A stretch of DNA of 64,000 bases from TMED14 sp002378565 (lineage in GTDB: Bacteria > Bacteroidota > Bacteroidia > Flavobacteriales > Schleiferiaceae). Location of the stretch: the NCBI GenBank assembly GCA_943846715.1, contig OX044356.1, positions 620,001 to 684,000 of the forward strand. The letters are read 5' to 3'. The notes beneath the pieces were generated by a model, which saw only the letters and a list, made by a program, of their open reading frames with translations, made no database searches and was not told the origin of the DNA. Positions 25,615 through 37,300 of the stretch are shown one piece after another; position 1 is the first letter of the stretch, and each line of letters begins with the position of its first letter. The position numbers and the translations under genes were made by a program.

Positions 25615-26768
25615 GAACATACCTAGATAACGCTGCAACAACGCCCATTTGTGATGAAGCAAAGCTTGCCATGGTTGATGCCATGGATGCCTACGGTAAC
25701 CCTAGCAGCACCCATGCTTCAGGTCGCAAGGCTAAGGCCATTGTTGAATCCGTCAGGAAAGATATTGCCAACCGGTTGGCATGTAGCCCCTCTGAAATTG
25801 TGTTCACCTCAGGGGGCACAGAGGCAGATAACTGGGCATTGACATGTGCTGTGCAAGACTTGGGTGTCAGACATATTTACACCTCTGCGCTGGAGCATCA
25901 CGCTGTGGGACACACTGCTGAAGGCCTGGGTTCTTCTAGCGCTTGCGAAATTTATAAGGTTCCTCATGATGCCGATGGCGTCCATGATCTACTCTGGCTT
26001 GACCAGCAACTGGAAAAGCACGCAAAAAAAGGAGAGAAGGCCATGGTAAGCATCATGCATGCAAACAATGAAGTGGGCAACATCTTAGACCTGGCACAGG
26101 TTGTTGACTCATGCAAACGCCATGGTGCCCTGAGTCATTCAGACACCGTGCAAACGATGTGTCATTACCCGATCAATTTAACAGAACTCCAACTGGATTT
26201 TGCAGCCTGCGCTGCCCATAAATTTCACGGACCTAAAGGGGTTGGGTTTGCATTCATTCGACGAGGTATTCATGGACGGCCCCTGATCAAGGGTGGCGGA
26301 CAGGAGCGAGGCGCACGTGCGGGCACAGAGAACGTGGTTGGCATTGCTGGCTTGGGAGCGGCATTCAATTTGGCCATTGACAACATGGACGCTAAGGCGG
26401 CTCATGTTCGGTCAGTGAAAGCGTATGCCATAGATCAATTGAACCAAGCCTACCCCCAGGTTATCTTCAACGGCCTTTCTGCTGAGATGGACAAGAGCCT
26501 TTACACAGTTTTGAATTTTTACCTGCCCTCGTTGCATGACAATTCCATGATGACCTTCCAGTTAGATATCCATGGCATTGAAGCCTCTGGAGGCAGTGCT
26601 TGCAGTAGTGGATCTGTTCAAGGCAGCCATGTCATATTGGCCTTGGGTAAAAAGGTAGGGACGCGCATCAGTTTTTCAGGCTATAGTCAAACTGCGGATA
26701 TCGATGCCTTGATGCAAGCCTTGAAAAACATTGAGAGCAATTTGGCCACAATCAAGGCGACTGCTTGA
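25611..26768 (+). CDS. Cysteine desulfurase (IscS/NifS-like)
   Basis: 385 residues. A PLP enzyme that takes sulfur from cysteine for Fe-S clusters and thiolated cofactors. PLP-binding lysine K204 in AAHKFHGPKG, substrate cysteine C331 in GGSACSSGS on a short loop, N-terminal YLDNAATTP and GGTEADNWA. The overlap with glmM indicates one transcript. Its stop TGA is directly followed by the complementary stop of the convergent gene (TGATCA), leaving no intergenic base. No scaffold or other isc/suf gene is adjacent, so the pathway served is not evident. Confidence 0.95.
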   Translation: MRTYLDNAATTPICDEAKLAMVDAMDAYGNPSSTHASGRKAKAIVESVRKDIANRLACSPSEIVFTSGGTEADNWALTCAVQDLGVRHIYTSALEHHAVGHTAEGLGSSSACEIYKVPHDADGVHDLLWLDQQLEKHAKKGEKAMVSIMHANNEVGNILDLAQVVDSCKRHGALSHSDTVQTMCHYPINLTELQLDFAACAAHKFHGPKGVGFAFIRRGIHGRPLIKGGGQERGARAGTENVVGIAGLGAAFNLAIDNMDAKAAHVRSVKAYAIDQLNQAYPQVIFNGLSAEMDKSLYTVLNFYLPSLHDNSMMTFQLDIHGIEASGGSACSSGSVQGSHVILALGKKVGTRISFSGYSQTADIDALMQALKNIESNLATIKATA

Positions 26769-29700
26769 TCAATGAATCACATTGATGGTCCCGTGCACGC
26801 GGCCATCTTCAGTTTCAAAGTACCACACATAACTGTCTTGCTGAGAAGGCTTGCCATTGATTTTTCCGTCCCAAAACTCTTGAAAAGGTTGATCGGTTTC
26901 AAACACCACATAGCCCAGTCGATTGAGGATAACGAAACGGTCATCATTGAAGCAATCATTGCCAGCAATGGTTAGCAACTCGTTGATGCCATCCTCATTG
27001 GGCGTGAAGGTGTTTGGCACCCACAGGCGTTGATCATCTCGTATGATGCTTGTGGTGAAGGAGTAGTCAAAGCTGGCGTGGCAAATGCTGTCAAACAAGG
27101 TCAATGTCACAGTGTAAGTGCCTGAAGCCGGCAGTCGGTAGGTGGCCACACGGCCCGTATCGGTCACACCATTTTCAAAGGTCCATAGGTATTGGTAGTT
27201 GACGCTGTCTGTGCCGTAGGTGACATCAAGGCGCACCCTGCCATCCCAGCAGGTGTCTGGCGCTACGGTGACCAAAGGCCCATTCCAATCCGGATCAAAG
27301 GTGACACTTTGGTAGCTCGTGTCTGATTTGTTGCAGACGGTGTCAATGGCAATGAGTCGGACCGTGTAGGTGCCTGCGGCTTGGAATCGGTAAGATAGGT
27401 TGTTGCCGTTCCCGCTATTCCCATCACCATAGTCCCATTGGGCAAGTTGGCTCCGCGTGCTCTGATCTTGGAGTCGAATCTCATAGTATCTGTCGCAGGC
27501 CTCGTAGCTGACATCGAATGCAGCCTCAGGCGTGATGCCTTTGGTGTGGGTGAGGGTTAATGTGCTGGTATCTGAAATATCACAAATGGTGTCCATGGCA
27601 ATCAAGGTGATGGTCCATGTGCCTTTGGTGAAGATTGTGGTGGGGTTGATTGAGTCAGAGCTGTTCCCGTTACCAAAGTCCCAATAAAACACATTAGCAT
27701 TCAGTGAATTGTTAGTAAAGGTCACACGCATGTCTTCACAAAGGGTGTCTACATCGGAGTCGTAATCGATGTCTGCAATTGCAGTCACTGAGGTTTCAAA
27801 ATCGATTTTGATGACACCAAGGTTGCAATTGTTGCCGAGTCTAGCCGGCCCAACAACACTAGGAGTGGTGGGGAATGAGCCTCCTGAGCAGGCTGCACAT
27901 ACAGCTTGGTAAATGGTGCCGTCAGGGCCAAACCTTGACGTTCCGCCATCGACGTGTTCGCTAGAAGAGCCGCCAAAGAAGCTAGCAAACAATGGGGCAG
28001 AGGCATTGCGCTCCAACACAAGGAAATAAAAGTCGCTGCCATCGGTGGTACTTTGCACGGCATCATTGGTCACAAACAAGCCTGAGGTGCTTCCCCCCAT
28101 GCCCCCATTCACATTGCCACCCCATCCAGACATCAAGATATTCAGGCAAGCATCAACGTTGAAGGCTGTGGGGACGATGTTGGGCTGTCCATTGGCTGTG
28201 CCCCAGCGTGTGCTGAAAATGGTCTGTGTCAAATCTTCATGGAATTTGTGCACAAATTGACTACCTGATGGCGTTCTCCAAGTCCCTGCAGTGACTGGGT
28301 ATATACCCTTGGTTTGGCCAAAAACGTACACCGCCCCAAGCTTATCAATGTCGATCAAGAAGGATAAGTCCACTTGACTGGTACCAAGGTACCGGCTGGC
28401 TTCAATGGCGCCCGTATTAGAGAATCTCGCAATAAAGCCATCCAACCCACCTTGGTGATTATTGACCGCATTGGGAAGCCCAGTGTTGCTTGTGCTTCCT
28501 GTGATGAATACCTTGCCGTTTGGGGCAACCTTTAGGCCGTAACCTGCATCATTGCCCGTACCACCAAAGTACCTTGACCAGTTGAGGCTGGCTAGGTTGC
28601 TGCTCATTTGAAATACCACAGCATCTGTTGATCCATTGCGGCTATTTGCGGCTAAAGGGAAATTGGATGAAGAACTGGTGCTGACAATGTAGACTTGGTC
28701 TTGGCTGTCGACCACAACCTCACCACGTGACACATCCCCATAGTTCTTTTGAATGCCCTTATCTAAGCCATCAACACCATTGCCCCCGATAATGGTTGCT
28801 GCGGTGTAAGCAGTCCCCGTGTTGTTGATGACGGCGACAAAGATGTCAACGCCATTGCTGAAATCCATAGGCAAGGGGGAACCCTGTGAAGAGCCGTAAC
28901 CTGACCCGCCATTGAAGCTTTGGTCATAGCCTGGCACAGACAGCGAGGAAGTGATGAAATCGTTGGAGCCTGTTGTGCCCATCATCACCAGATTACCTGC
29001 GTTGTTGACCATCATGGAGTGGGGCTGGTCAGGTTTATTTCCACCCAAGTAAGTGGAGTAGATGCGGCTTGTGCCATCAGCGCTGAATTTGGTGAGTCCT
29101 ATGTCACAATTCATGTAGCCTTGTCCGCCGGTAGGGTCATTGTAGCTAGGATCCAAAGCGCCTGTGGTGATGGGGTAGCCAACATCAAAGACGATGCCTG
29201 CACCGTATAAGTTGCCTTGGCCGTCATAGGTAGCTGTGTAGCCCCAGTTGTCAGCCATCGATCCGGAAAAGGAAGAAAAAACCAAGGTGGGGTCAATGAC
29301 CAATGGCAGTCGCTTGTTGTAACGACCCAGCTTGAAGCGCACCACGCCATCTTTCACGTCAAAGCGACAGGGAATGGTTTTACGGCCACGCGGTCCGTCT
29401 TGGTAGGCAACCAGGCCCGATTCACGAATGTCACCCATAGGCGTTGGTAGGACGAGTTCGTTTTCCTGATTGACATAGGGCGTCAATCCATCGTAGGACA
29501 ATTGAATCAGCTTAGGGTCTGCGCCAATGTCAATAAGCCAGCTGGTTTTCGCCTCGCCAAAGTCATCCCTATCCATGTGTAAATCAATGCCTGGGTAAAG
29601 GTCTTTTTGAATGAACCCTGCAAAGTCAGGGACGTTGCTGGCAAAGGCACTTGGGTCACCGCCTGTCAGGTAGTTCCTGTAGCCTGCTTGCTTGCTTTGA

Positions 29701-30005
29701 CCGACCCATTTGCTGGGACTAGATCCAAGGTAATGGCAAGCAAAGGCAAAAAAGTCCATGGACTCCGTGCCCGAATGATTGTCATGCTTCACTTGATCCT
29801 GATGGGGGTGATGGGGCATGTTTTCCGGATTCGCAATCATGACCTTGTAGCCAGTTTCTTGCCAGAAATAGGCGCCAGCATTGAAGGCCATTTTGGCTTC
29901 AAAGTCACCTGACCATTGTCCTTGGTTTGGTACATGAATAGCTTGGCCAAAAAGGCCAACAGCACATATTACTAAAAAAGCGAACAGGAATCGACGACAG
30001 GCCAT
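26769..30005 (-). CDS. SBBP/PKD surface protein, T9SS type B (gliding-motility C-terminal domain)
   Basis: 1078 residues. Signal peptide (1-20, ending GLFGQ), a DUF7948-like N-terminal domain (about 25-220, with LYPGIDLHM and LVIDPTLVFSSF), a beta-propeller-like region of SBBP repeats (about 220-700, with STYLGG, YFGGTGNDAGYG and FFGGSSSEHVDGG), three PKD-like modules (about 740-960, YWDFGNGN, QWDYGDGN, LWTFENG) and a gliding-motility-associated C-terminal domain (about 985-1078, VPNTFTPNEDG). This is a type B T9SS cargo, expected on the cell surface or in the medium. The start at 30005 is chosen because the upstream TTG (30011) lies inside the -7 box TAAATTTG. Confidence 0.92.
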   Translation of the reverse strand: MACRRFLFAFLVICAVGLFGQAIHVPNQGQWSGDFEAKMAFNAGAYFWQETGYKVMIANPENMPHHPHQDQVKHDNHSGTESMDFFAFACHYLGSSPSKWVGQSKQAGYRNYLTGGDPSAFASNVPDFAGFIQKDLYPGIDLHMDRDDFGEAKTSWLIDIGADPKLIQLSYDGLTPYVNQENELVLPTPMGDIRESGLVAYQDGPRGRKTIPCRFDVKDGVVRFKLGRYNKRLPLVIDPTLVFSSFSGSMADNWGYTATYDGQGNLYGAGIVFDVGYPITTGALDPSYNDPTGGQGYMNCDIGLTKFSADGTSRIYSTYLGGNKPDQPHSMMVNNAGNLVMMGTTGSNDFITSSLSVPGYDQSFNGGSGYGSSQGSPLPMDFSNGVDIFVAVINNTGTAYTAATIIGGNGVDGLDKGIQKNYGDVSRGEVVVDSQDQVYIVSTSSSSNFPLAANSRNGSTDAVVFQMSSNLASLNWSRYFGGTGNDAGYGLKVAPNGKVFITGSTSNTGLPNAVNNHQGGLDGFIARFSNTGAIEASRYLGTSQVDLSFLIDIDKLGAVYVFGQTKGIYPVTAGTWRTPSGSQFVHKFHEDLTQTIFSTRWGTANGQPNIVPTAFNVDACLNILMSGWGGNVNGGMGGSTSGLFVTNDAVQSTTDGSDFYFLVLERNASAPLFASFFGGSSSEHVDGGTSRFGPDGTIYQAVCAACSGGSFPTTPSVVGPARLGNNCNLGVIKIDFETSVTAIADIDYDSDVDTLCEDMRVTFTNNSLNANVFYWDFGNGNSSDSINPTTIFTKGTWTITLIAMDTICDISDTSTLTLTHTKGITPEAAFDVSYEACDRYYEIRLQDQSTRSQLAQWDYGDGNSGNGNNLSYRFQAAGTYTVRLIAIDTVCNKSDTSYQSVTFDPDWNGPLVTVAPDTCWDGRVRLDVTYGTDSVNYQYLWTFENGVTDTGRVATYRLPASGTYTVTLTLFDSICHASFDYSFTTSIIRDDQRLWVPNTFTPNEDGINELLTIAGNDCFNDDRFVILNRLGYVVFETDQPFQEFWDGKINGKPSQQDSYVWYFETEDGRVHGTINVIH

Positions 30006-30008
30006 GGT

Positions 30009-30016
30009 CAAATTTA
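30009..30016 (-). promoter_or_regulatory. -7 box TAAATTTG abutting a start codon
   Basis: Exact TAnnTTTG match ending 3 bases before the ATG at 30005, in the 15-base gap after the methyltransferase stop (30021). A TTG lies 22 bases upstream of the box (30041-30039, inside the methyltransferase gene), one base more than the usual spacing. Confidence 0.6.
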
Positions 30017-30020
30017 CGTT

Positions 30021-31205
30021 TTATACCCGGGTACATTGCAAGAGGCCTTTGCTCTTGTCCCCCCAAAGGGTAGCAATCAAAAAGCGTTCCTTATTCTCTG
30101 TGCATTGCAATGCAGACTTGATTTGATCTGCCCGCTGCGGGAACCCCCTGCTGATGACAGAGAAACCAGCCTTTGCATCTGACTTGCTCGGCTTACCTCT
30201 GTGGTCAAGTCGAAAGACTCTGCCGGGGAAGTCTGCGGGAACGTGACTGGCAGTCAGTAAGCCGTGAGAAGGGTGAAGGCGTTTCAATCCATGGAGTGAT
30301 GCCAGGTGATTGACGCCGCGTGACGCTATGACAGAAGGGTAGGGGTCAATCAAGAAAGCAAGGGGCTCACTCGCCATGTCAATAATTTCGCCTGTCATGA
30401 CGGGTGAGTCATGGCGAATATCACCGACCCCCTCCAATTCTACGATGCGCCGCTTGGCCGGGCCGCTGTAGCCCCTCTTTGTGTGAATCAGCAGCTCTTT
30501 GACTTCACGGTTATGGCTCAACCAAATCAGCTCATAGGCCTGAGGGAAAAGACGTTCAGCCTCCGTTGCATCAAGCAATGGGGATAGCTTGATTAGGACA
30601 TGTTTACTCATCGTAAGCCAAATGTCCATCAACGCTACGGCGTTAGGCTCACAGGCATTGGGGTGAAAAATTCGTTGACCATTTTTCAGCCTTGAAGGGT
30701 CAGAGAACACTGCATCAAATCGACCGGTTTGTAGTGATTCAGCCTTGTCTTGAATAACATGCCTTGTTTGACCAAGGACTTGGCCATTGTGATGGAGCAC
30801 GGCTGCTAGATGTTCATCGGGCTCAATGACGGTCATGTTTGCGCCACATTGCTCAAATGCCCATGTGTCAACACCAGATCCACCTGTCGTGTCTAGCCCC
30901 TTCCACGACGCAGGAGAGCCAATAGCCTGGTGAAGAAAATGGGCTTTCCATCTTGCTGTGGCCTCTGAGCTTGCTTGCCGGGCATTGCGCAATGGCGGTA
31001 AAAGATAGCCTGCTACTTGGCAAAGGCTAGGCCATCGTTTACTCAATGCTTGCTGACCTTGTTTTTGATCAATCAATAGCTGCCAATGGGAATTGTTGTT
31101 GGCTTTAAGTCGCAAGGAATCTATGTTGTAACCTTCGTATTTGTTTAGGAAATCCCTAATATTTTCACTGTTCGGAAAGTCGATATTTAATAAATTTTGT
31201 TTCAT
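30021..31205 (-). CDS. Class I SAM-dependent methyltransferase with THUMP-like domain
   Basis: 394 residues. The Rossmann methyltransferase core has GLDTTGGSGVDTWAFE (about 105-120), acidic VIEPDE and DAVFSDPSRL (about 165-175), resembling RNA-modifying enzymes; the C-terminal half fits the Bacteroidota THUMP-like/ferredoxin-like domains. An RNA methyltransferase role is likely but the target is unknown. The ATG at 31205 is preferred to the in-frame TTG at 31217. Divergent from the giant FN3/MAM gene. Confidence 0.8.
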   Translation of the reverse strand: MKQNLLNIDFPNSENIRDFLNKYEGYNIDSLRLKANNNSHWQLLIDQKQGQQALSKRWPSLCQVAGYLLPPLRNARQASSEATARWKAHFLHQAIGSPASWKGLDTTGGSGVDTWAFEQCGANMTVIEPDEHLAAVLHHNGQVLGQTRHVIQDKAESLQTGRFDAVFSDPSRLKNGQRIFHPNACEPNAVALMDIWLTMSKHVLIKLSPLLDATEAERLFPQAYELIWLSHNREVKELLIHTKRGYSGPAKRRIVELEGVGDIRHDSPVMTGEIIDMASEPLAFLIDPYPSVIASRGVNHLASLHGLKRLHPSHGLLTASHVPADFPGRVFRLDHRGKPSKSDAKAGFSVISRGFPQRADQIKSALQCTENKERFLIATLWGDKSKGLLQCTRV

Positions 31206-31308
31206 GAAGGACTGCAATCTAAGCCGACATTAAACTTCTTTGCATTTGAGAAGTCATAGAGGAAGTAAATGCGCTAAATTTATCGTCCAGAGACTTACAA
31301 CCAGATTC

Positions 31309-34300
31309 ATGAAGAAATTATACATTCTAATGGCAATGTTTGCCATGACAGCTCTATCGGCTCAACTTACAACAGTAACGGATACATCTTCTGCTGGTGA
31401 CTTATCGACACAAATGTTTTTTGCTGGTTCACCAACAACCAGCTCTGTGTCGACTTGCCCTGGAACCATGACCCTAACGATCCCCGCCAATTCATACGTT
31501 TACAGTGTCGATGTGAGCTATGACATGACTGCGGGTGGACAGGCTTGGAAGTCTGAACAAGAAAGTTACTTGAAATGCACATCGACAGGCAACACGGAAG
31601 CTGCGGTATCAGTAGGTGTTGGGAATAATGCTGGAACCTTTTCATACAGCCGCAGCAACTTACCTCTTGCCAATGGTGTCTCGACAACGGGTATTTTGAA
31701 TTTTGAATTGCATGCCTTCAGGACTTGGGGTGGGTTTGGCTGCTCAACAAACCTCAACAAGGTGGATGCAGGAACATGGATCATTGCGGTGACCTATGGC
31801 GCAGCACCTACATGTCTTGCGCCAACGGGTTTGACCTTGAATTACCCCACACATAATCAAGTGAATGTTGGATGGACAACTGGTGGCGCTAGTAATTGGC
31901 AGTTGAAAGTAGGAAGTGTTGGTTTCAATCCTGTAGGTGCTGGTACTTGGCATGCTTCCACGACAACCAATTATGGGATAACCGGCCTTAATGCGTCAAC
32001 CACATATGATATCTACGTCCGTGACAGCTGCGGCACAGGCAACTCCTCTTTGTGGGTAGGACCATTGACGGTGACCACCTTGTGCGCACCGACCGTTGCG
32101 CCAACAACAGAGAATTTTGATGGGACTTCATGGTCAACGGGTGCGGGTTGGACCAATGCTGGTGATGCTATAGACGCGTGCTGGACCCGTTCAGCTGTAC
32201 CTGGTTCTGTTTATGCTTGGGGTACAGGTTCAGGTGGTACAGGAACAAACAACACAGGTCCTTCAGCAGATCACAGCACTGGAACGAGTTCCGGAAACTA
32301 CATCTACACAGAGGCTAGCAATGGAGCCTACGCGGATCAAGCGAGCATTTCTTCACCACTGATTGATGTGGCTTCACTCAGCAATCCATCTGTCACCTTT
32401 TGGTATCACATGTACGGTCAGTATACGGGTACCATTGCCTTGGATGTATGGACTGGTTCAGCATGGCAGCAAAATGTGTGGACCAAATCTGGCGCTCAAC
32501 AAAGTAGTTCTTCTGCAGCTTGGGATAGCGTGAATGTTTCTTTGGTTGGCTTTACAAGTCCTTTGCGCGTTCGATTCCGTGGCATAAGGTCTTTTCAGTC
32601 AAGTGGTGACATGGCTATCGATGATGTGGCCTTTGAGAATGGGCCAACCTGCCCTTCGCCCACGATATTGACAGCGACAGCAGTTGGCTTCACGACTGCA
32701 GATTTCACTAGTGGTGGCGGTAGCGCATCGTCACATGAATTTGTGGTTGGAGCGGTTGGCGCAGCTGCGGGGTCAATGACGAACAGCGCCGTGGCAACTG
32801 GAAACACAGGTAGTTTGAGTGGACTTAGTGCAGGCAACAGTTATGATGTCTATGTCCGTGGCATATGTGGTTCCGGAGATACGAGTTCTTGGTTTGGGCC
32901 ATTAAGCATTCAAACCTTGTGTAGCCCTGTTAGCGCACCGTTTACTGAGAATTTTGATGGCAGCAATTTTGATGATGGTTCTGGTACCTATTCAGTGGGT
33001 GATAGCCTTGATCCTTGCTGGTTCAGAGATCCAGGACGTGGCAACTCGCCAGGTTCTCCCTATTACTGGGCCATTCGCGATGGTTCAACAAGTACACCGC
33101 AAACAGGGCCTAATGATGACGCAACTGGTGGCGGAAACTATGCCTACACAGAATCCACGGCAGGCGTGGCGAGTCAGGTTTCAACCTTGAGAATGGTTCC
33201 CGTAAATATCTCTTCTTTGACCAACCCGCAATTGTCTTTTGCCTACCATGCATACGGTAATACCATGGGTAGCTTGAAGTTTGAAGTATGGCAGCCTGGT
33301 TCAGGCTGGGGGTCGGCAACTACGGTGTTTTCTGGACAACAGCAAAGTTCGCAGTCCTCAGCATGGAAGGACACAGCATTTGCCATCTCTGCGACAAGTG
33401 ACACCATTGTTGTGCGATTTGTGGCTGTGCGCGGATCATCCAATCGATCTGACATGGCCATCGATATCGTTAAAATTGAAGAAGCGCCTTCTTGCCCTGA
33501 CCCTTATGCATTAGCTGTTTCAGCTATCACGGCTACGTCTGCAAGCATTTCATGGACTACAGGTGGTTCAAGCAACTGGAATGTTGCCTTTGGTCCCACA
33601 GGCACAGTCAGCCCAGGCTCATCCTTCACTGCGATCACCAGCAATCCCTACGTGTTGACGGCCTTGACACCCGGCACGACCTACGATGTTTACCTGCGCG
33701 ACAGCTGCGGCAATGGTGACGTGTCTGCATGGGTTGGTCCTGTGACATTCAGCACCCCCTGCCAGGGTTTGTTGGCTCCCTTTTCAGAAAATTTTGATGG
33801 CAGTTCATGGACGGCTTCAAGCCATTTTGATCCAGGCAATGTAGATGTGTGCTGGTCACGCAGTGCCACGGCAGGGTTTTGGTTCAAAGGTGGGTCAGGT
33901 GGCACCCCATCCAATAATACGGGCCCGAGTTCTGACCACACCAGTGGGTCAGGTGGCTATGCTTATTCAGAGTCTCAAAACCCAACAGTATTTTCCACAG
34001 ATTTGGTTTCACCACTGATTAAACTTGACACCCTGAGTTCGCCTGAGGTCGTCTTTTGGTACCATATGTACGGATTTCAAGTCCAGAAAATGGAGCTGTT
34101 CATTGCTGCCAATGGTGGTGCCTACACCAGTATTTGGTCTAAATTAGGGGCACAGCAAACATCCAACGCTTCGCCATGGGAAGAGGCTCGCATTGACATC
34201 TCAACCTATGCCAGTGACAGTGTGACCTTCAAGTGGGTGGCTACCAGAAACCCTCCTGGTTTCTTTACTGGTGGCGACATGGCCATTGATGACTTCTCTG

Positions 34301-37300
34301 TGGACAATGCGCCGTCATGTCCTGCGCCTTCCGTACCGACATCAACGGCAACGTCAACGTCATCTGTCACCCTTGCTTGGACGACAGGCGGTGCAACTGC
34401 ATGGGACATTGAATATGGGCCTGTGGGTTTCACGACGGGCAGTGGAACGGTGGTTCCCGCTTCGAGCAATCCGTTCACGGTGACAGGCCTGTCAACATCA
34501 ACCAGCTACGATTTCTATGTCAGGGATGTTTGTTCAGCTACAAGTTCATCAGTTTGGATGGGTCCCGTGGCAGCGCAAACCAATTGTGGTGTCATCACAG
34601 CGCCATCGACAGAGAACTTTGATGCCACCTTTGCTGAAGGTGCTGGTTGGCCTAATACGGGATCAACCATTGACCCTTGCTGGACAAGGACACCTTCAAC
34701 GGGCACGACGGGATTTGGTAATTCCAATTACCATTGGGGTGGCGGCACAGGTAGTACGCCGAGCAACAACACGGGCCCATCCAGTGACCACACAACTGGC
34801 TCAGGTTCTTATGCCTACGTTGAAGCCAGTGGGCAGACTGGTAGCACGGCTAGTTTGATTACACCATTTTATGACTTGGATACCTTGTCAACGCCTGAAT
34901 TGCGTTTTTGGAAGCACCAATATGGCAACCAAATCAACAATTTCAAGGTTGTGATCAACAATGGTTCAGGTTGGACCACGATTCACAATTCCTCAGGGGA
35001 TCAAGGCAACCAGTGGACAGAGGTTGTTGTGTCCTTGGTCAATTACTTGACCGACACGGTGCAATTCAAGTTCATCACCTTGAAGCCAACTTCTGGCGGT
35101 GCAGCCCGTGGTGATGTAGCGATTGATGACTTGGTTGTCGCGAATGCCCCAACGTGTTTAAAGCCAACCAATGTGGCAGTTACTGCAAGCACTCTGACAT
35201 CCATCACCTTGTCTTGGACAACGGGTGGCGCAAGCAATTGGCAAATTGAGTACGGGCCCTTTGGTTCAGTACCTGGAGGTGGTACCATTGTGAATGCTAC
35301 AAGCAATCCCTTCACCATCACAGGACTGAGTCCTGGTACTACGTATGCAATGGTAGTGCGCGACAGCTGTGGCTTGGGAAGCACCTCTGCATGGTCAGCA
35401 ATCATTACAGGTAGCACACTGTGTGGAACCGTGCTAGCGCCATTGACACAAAACTTTGATGTGGGCTTCAATGAAGGAGCAATGGGACCCAATTTTTGGA
35501 ATGCCGGTTCAACCATTGACCCTTGCTGGTCACGAAACCCTAACTCCGCGGGTACATCAGCCGTTTACCACTGGGGTGGCGGTTCAGGTAACACGCCTAC
35601 AGCTAACACTGGTCCGACATCAGACCACACCTCAGGCAGTGGCAATTATGTCTACACAGAGTCTTCCTATGGTTCAGCAAGTGAAACAGCCCTTTTGGAA
35701 ACCCCATTGATTGATTTGAGTGCATTGACTGCACCTGAATTGAAGTTTTGGTTCCATATGCGCGGTAGCAGCATTCAATCCCTTCGGATTGACATTTACT
35801 CTGCCACATCTGGTAGCTACACGCCGATTGACTCCATTGTGGGTGACCAAGGCAATGCCTGGTTTGAGCGGGTGATCAACCTCAGCACCTATGTCAACCA
35901 GACCATCAAGGTTCGCTTCCGGGCTGCAAAGAACAGCACCACAGCAAGCCAGCGCGCTGATATAGCCATTGATGACTTCAGCATTAGCAATGCGCCAAAC
36001 TGTCCAGCGCCAACCAATTTGGCTGTGACACCATTGACATCGACCACAGCGAGTGTTTCTTGGCTCAGTGGTGGCAGTGGCACAGCTGTATTGGAATACG
36101 GACCTACAGGCTTCACTGTGGGCGCGGGAACCCTGGTAACCACCACATCAAACCCTTATATTTTGACGGGATTGACTGCAGGTGTCTTGTACGATTTGTA
36201 TGTTGTTGATTCATGTGGAGCTTCTAGTTATTCTACCCTCACAGGGCCTGTCTCGATGCAAACCTTCAATTGTAGCAACGGCTGTGTATATACCTTGGAT
36301 TTGTCAGACACCTTTGGTGATGGCTGGGATGCCAACTGGCAAGGTTCGGCACAGCACAAGATCACATTGACGACGGGCGGAATCACCACCGATTACAGCA
36401 TGGCCAATGGTTCAGCCGCGAGCTTCAGCATCAATGTCTGTGATGGCGACACCCTTCGCCTGCGCTTTGTCAATGGCGGGCAGTGGTCTAATGAATGTGG
36501 TTGGGTATTGAAAGATGCCAATGGCGTGACCATCAACAGCCAGACTGCTGGCGCAAACATCACCACTGGATTCAAGTACAATGGTTCATCAAGTTGTAGC
36601 AATCCCTGTCCTACGCCAATTGCCAGCTTCACAAGCAGTTCAAATGGCTTGACCATAACCTATGATGCCAGTGCCTCTACAGGTACCGCGCTGACCTATT
36701 TTTGGGACTATGGTGATGGAAACAACGGCACGGTTAACCCTGCTGTGAATCCCTACAGCAGTGCAGGTAATTATCAGGTTACTTTGATTGTCACGGACCA
36801 ATGTGGGCAAACGGACACCTTGATTCAAAACATTGAAGTCTGTGACACGGTGTTACAGCCATTCACCTACACGACCCAGATTTTCCAAATTGGATTCACT
36901 GGGCCATTGAACCCTGCTGACTACAGTTACATCGCTTGGAACTTTGGTGATGGCACGAGTACCACAGGTGCGGATCCTTCTCATACCTATTCCACTGGTG
37001 GCCAATACACAGTTGTCCTCACGGTTGTTAACTTATGTGGAGACACCTTGACTGATACACAGGTCTTAGATATTTGTTCTAAACCGGTGGCTGCATTCAC
37101 ATGGTTCATTGTGAGCTCATCAGGTAGCGGCATGCTGGTTCAGTTTGATGCCACAAGCACAGTGGGAGCTAACAGTTACCTCTGGTCATGGGGTGATGGC
37201 ACATCGAGTACTGGCACAAACTATACCCAGCACAATTACTCAGTACCTAGCTTGCTGTACAATGTGACATTGATTGTTAACAGTGCCTGTGGGTTATCAG

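Noticed and set aside
31241..31248. TGCATTTG as a -7 box for the giant surface protein
   Set aside because: The second base does not fit TAnnTTTG, and a closer TAAATTTA box exists at 31275-31282.
31816..36000. The 837-bp period as a mobile or satellite DNA element
   Set aside because: The period follows complete FN3+MAM protein modules in one continuous reading frame.
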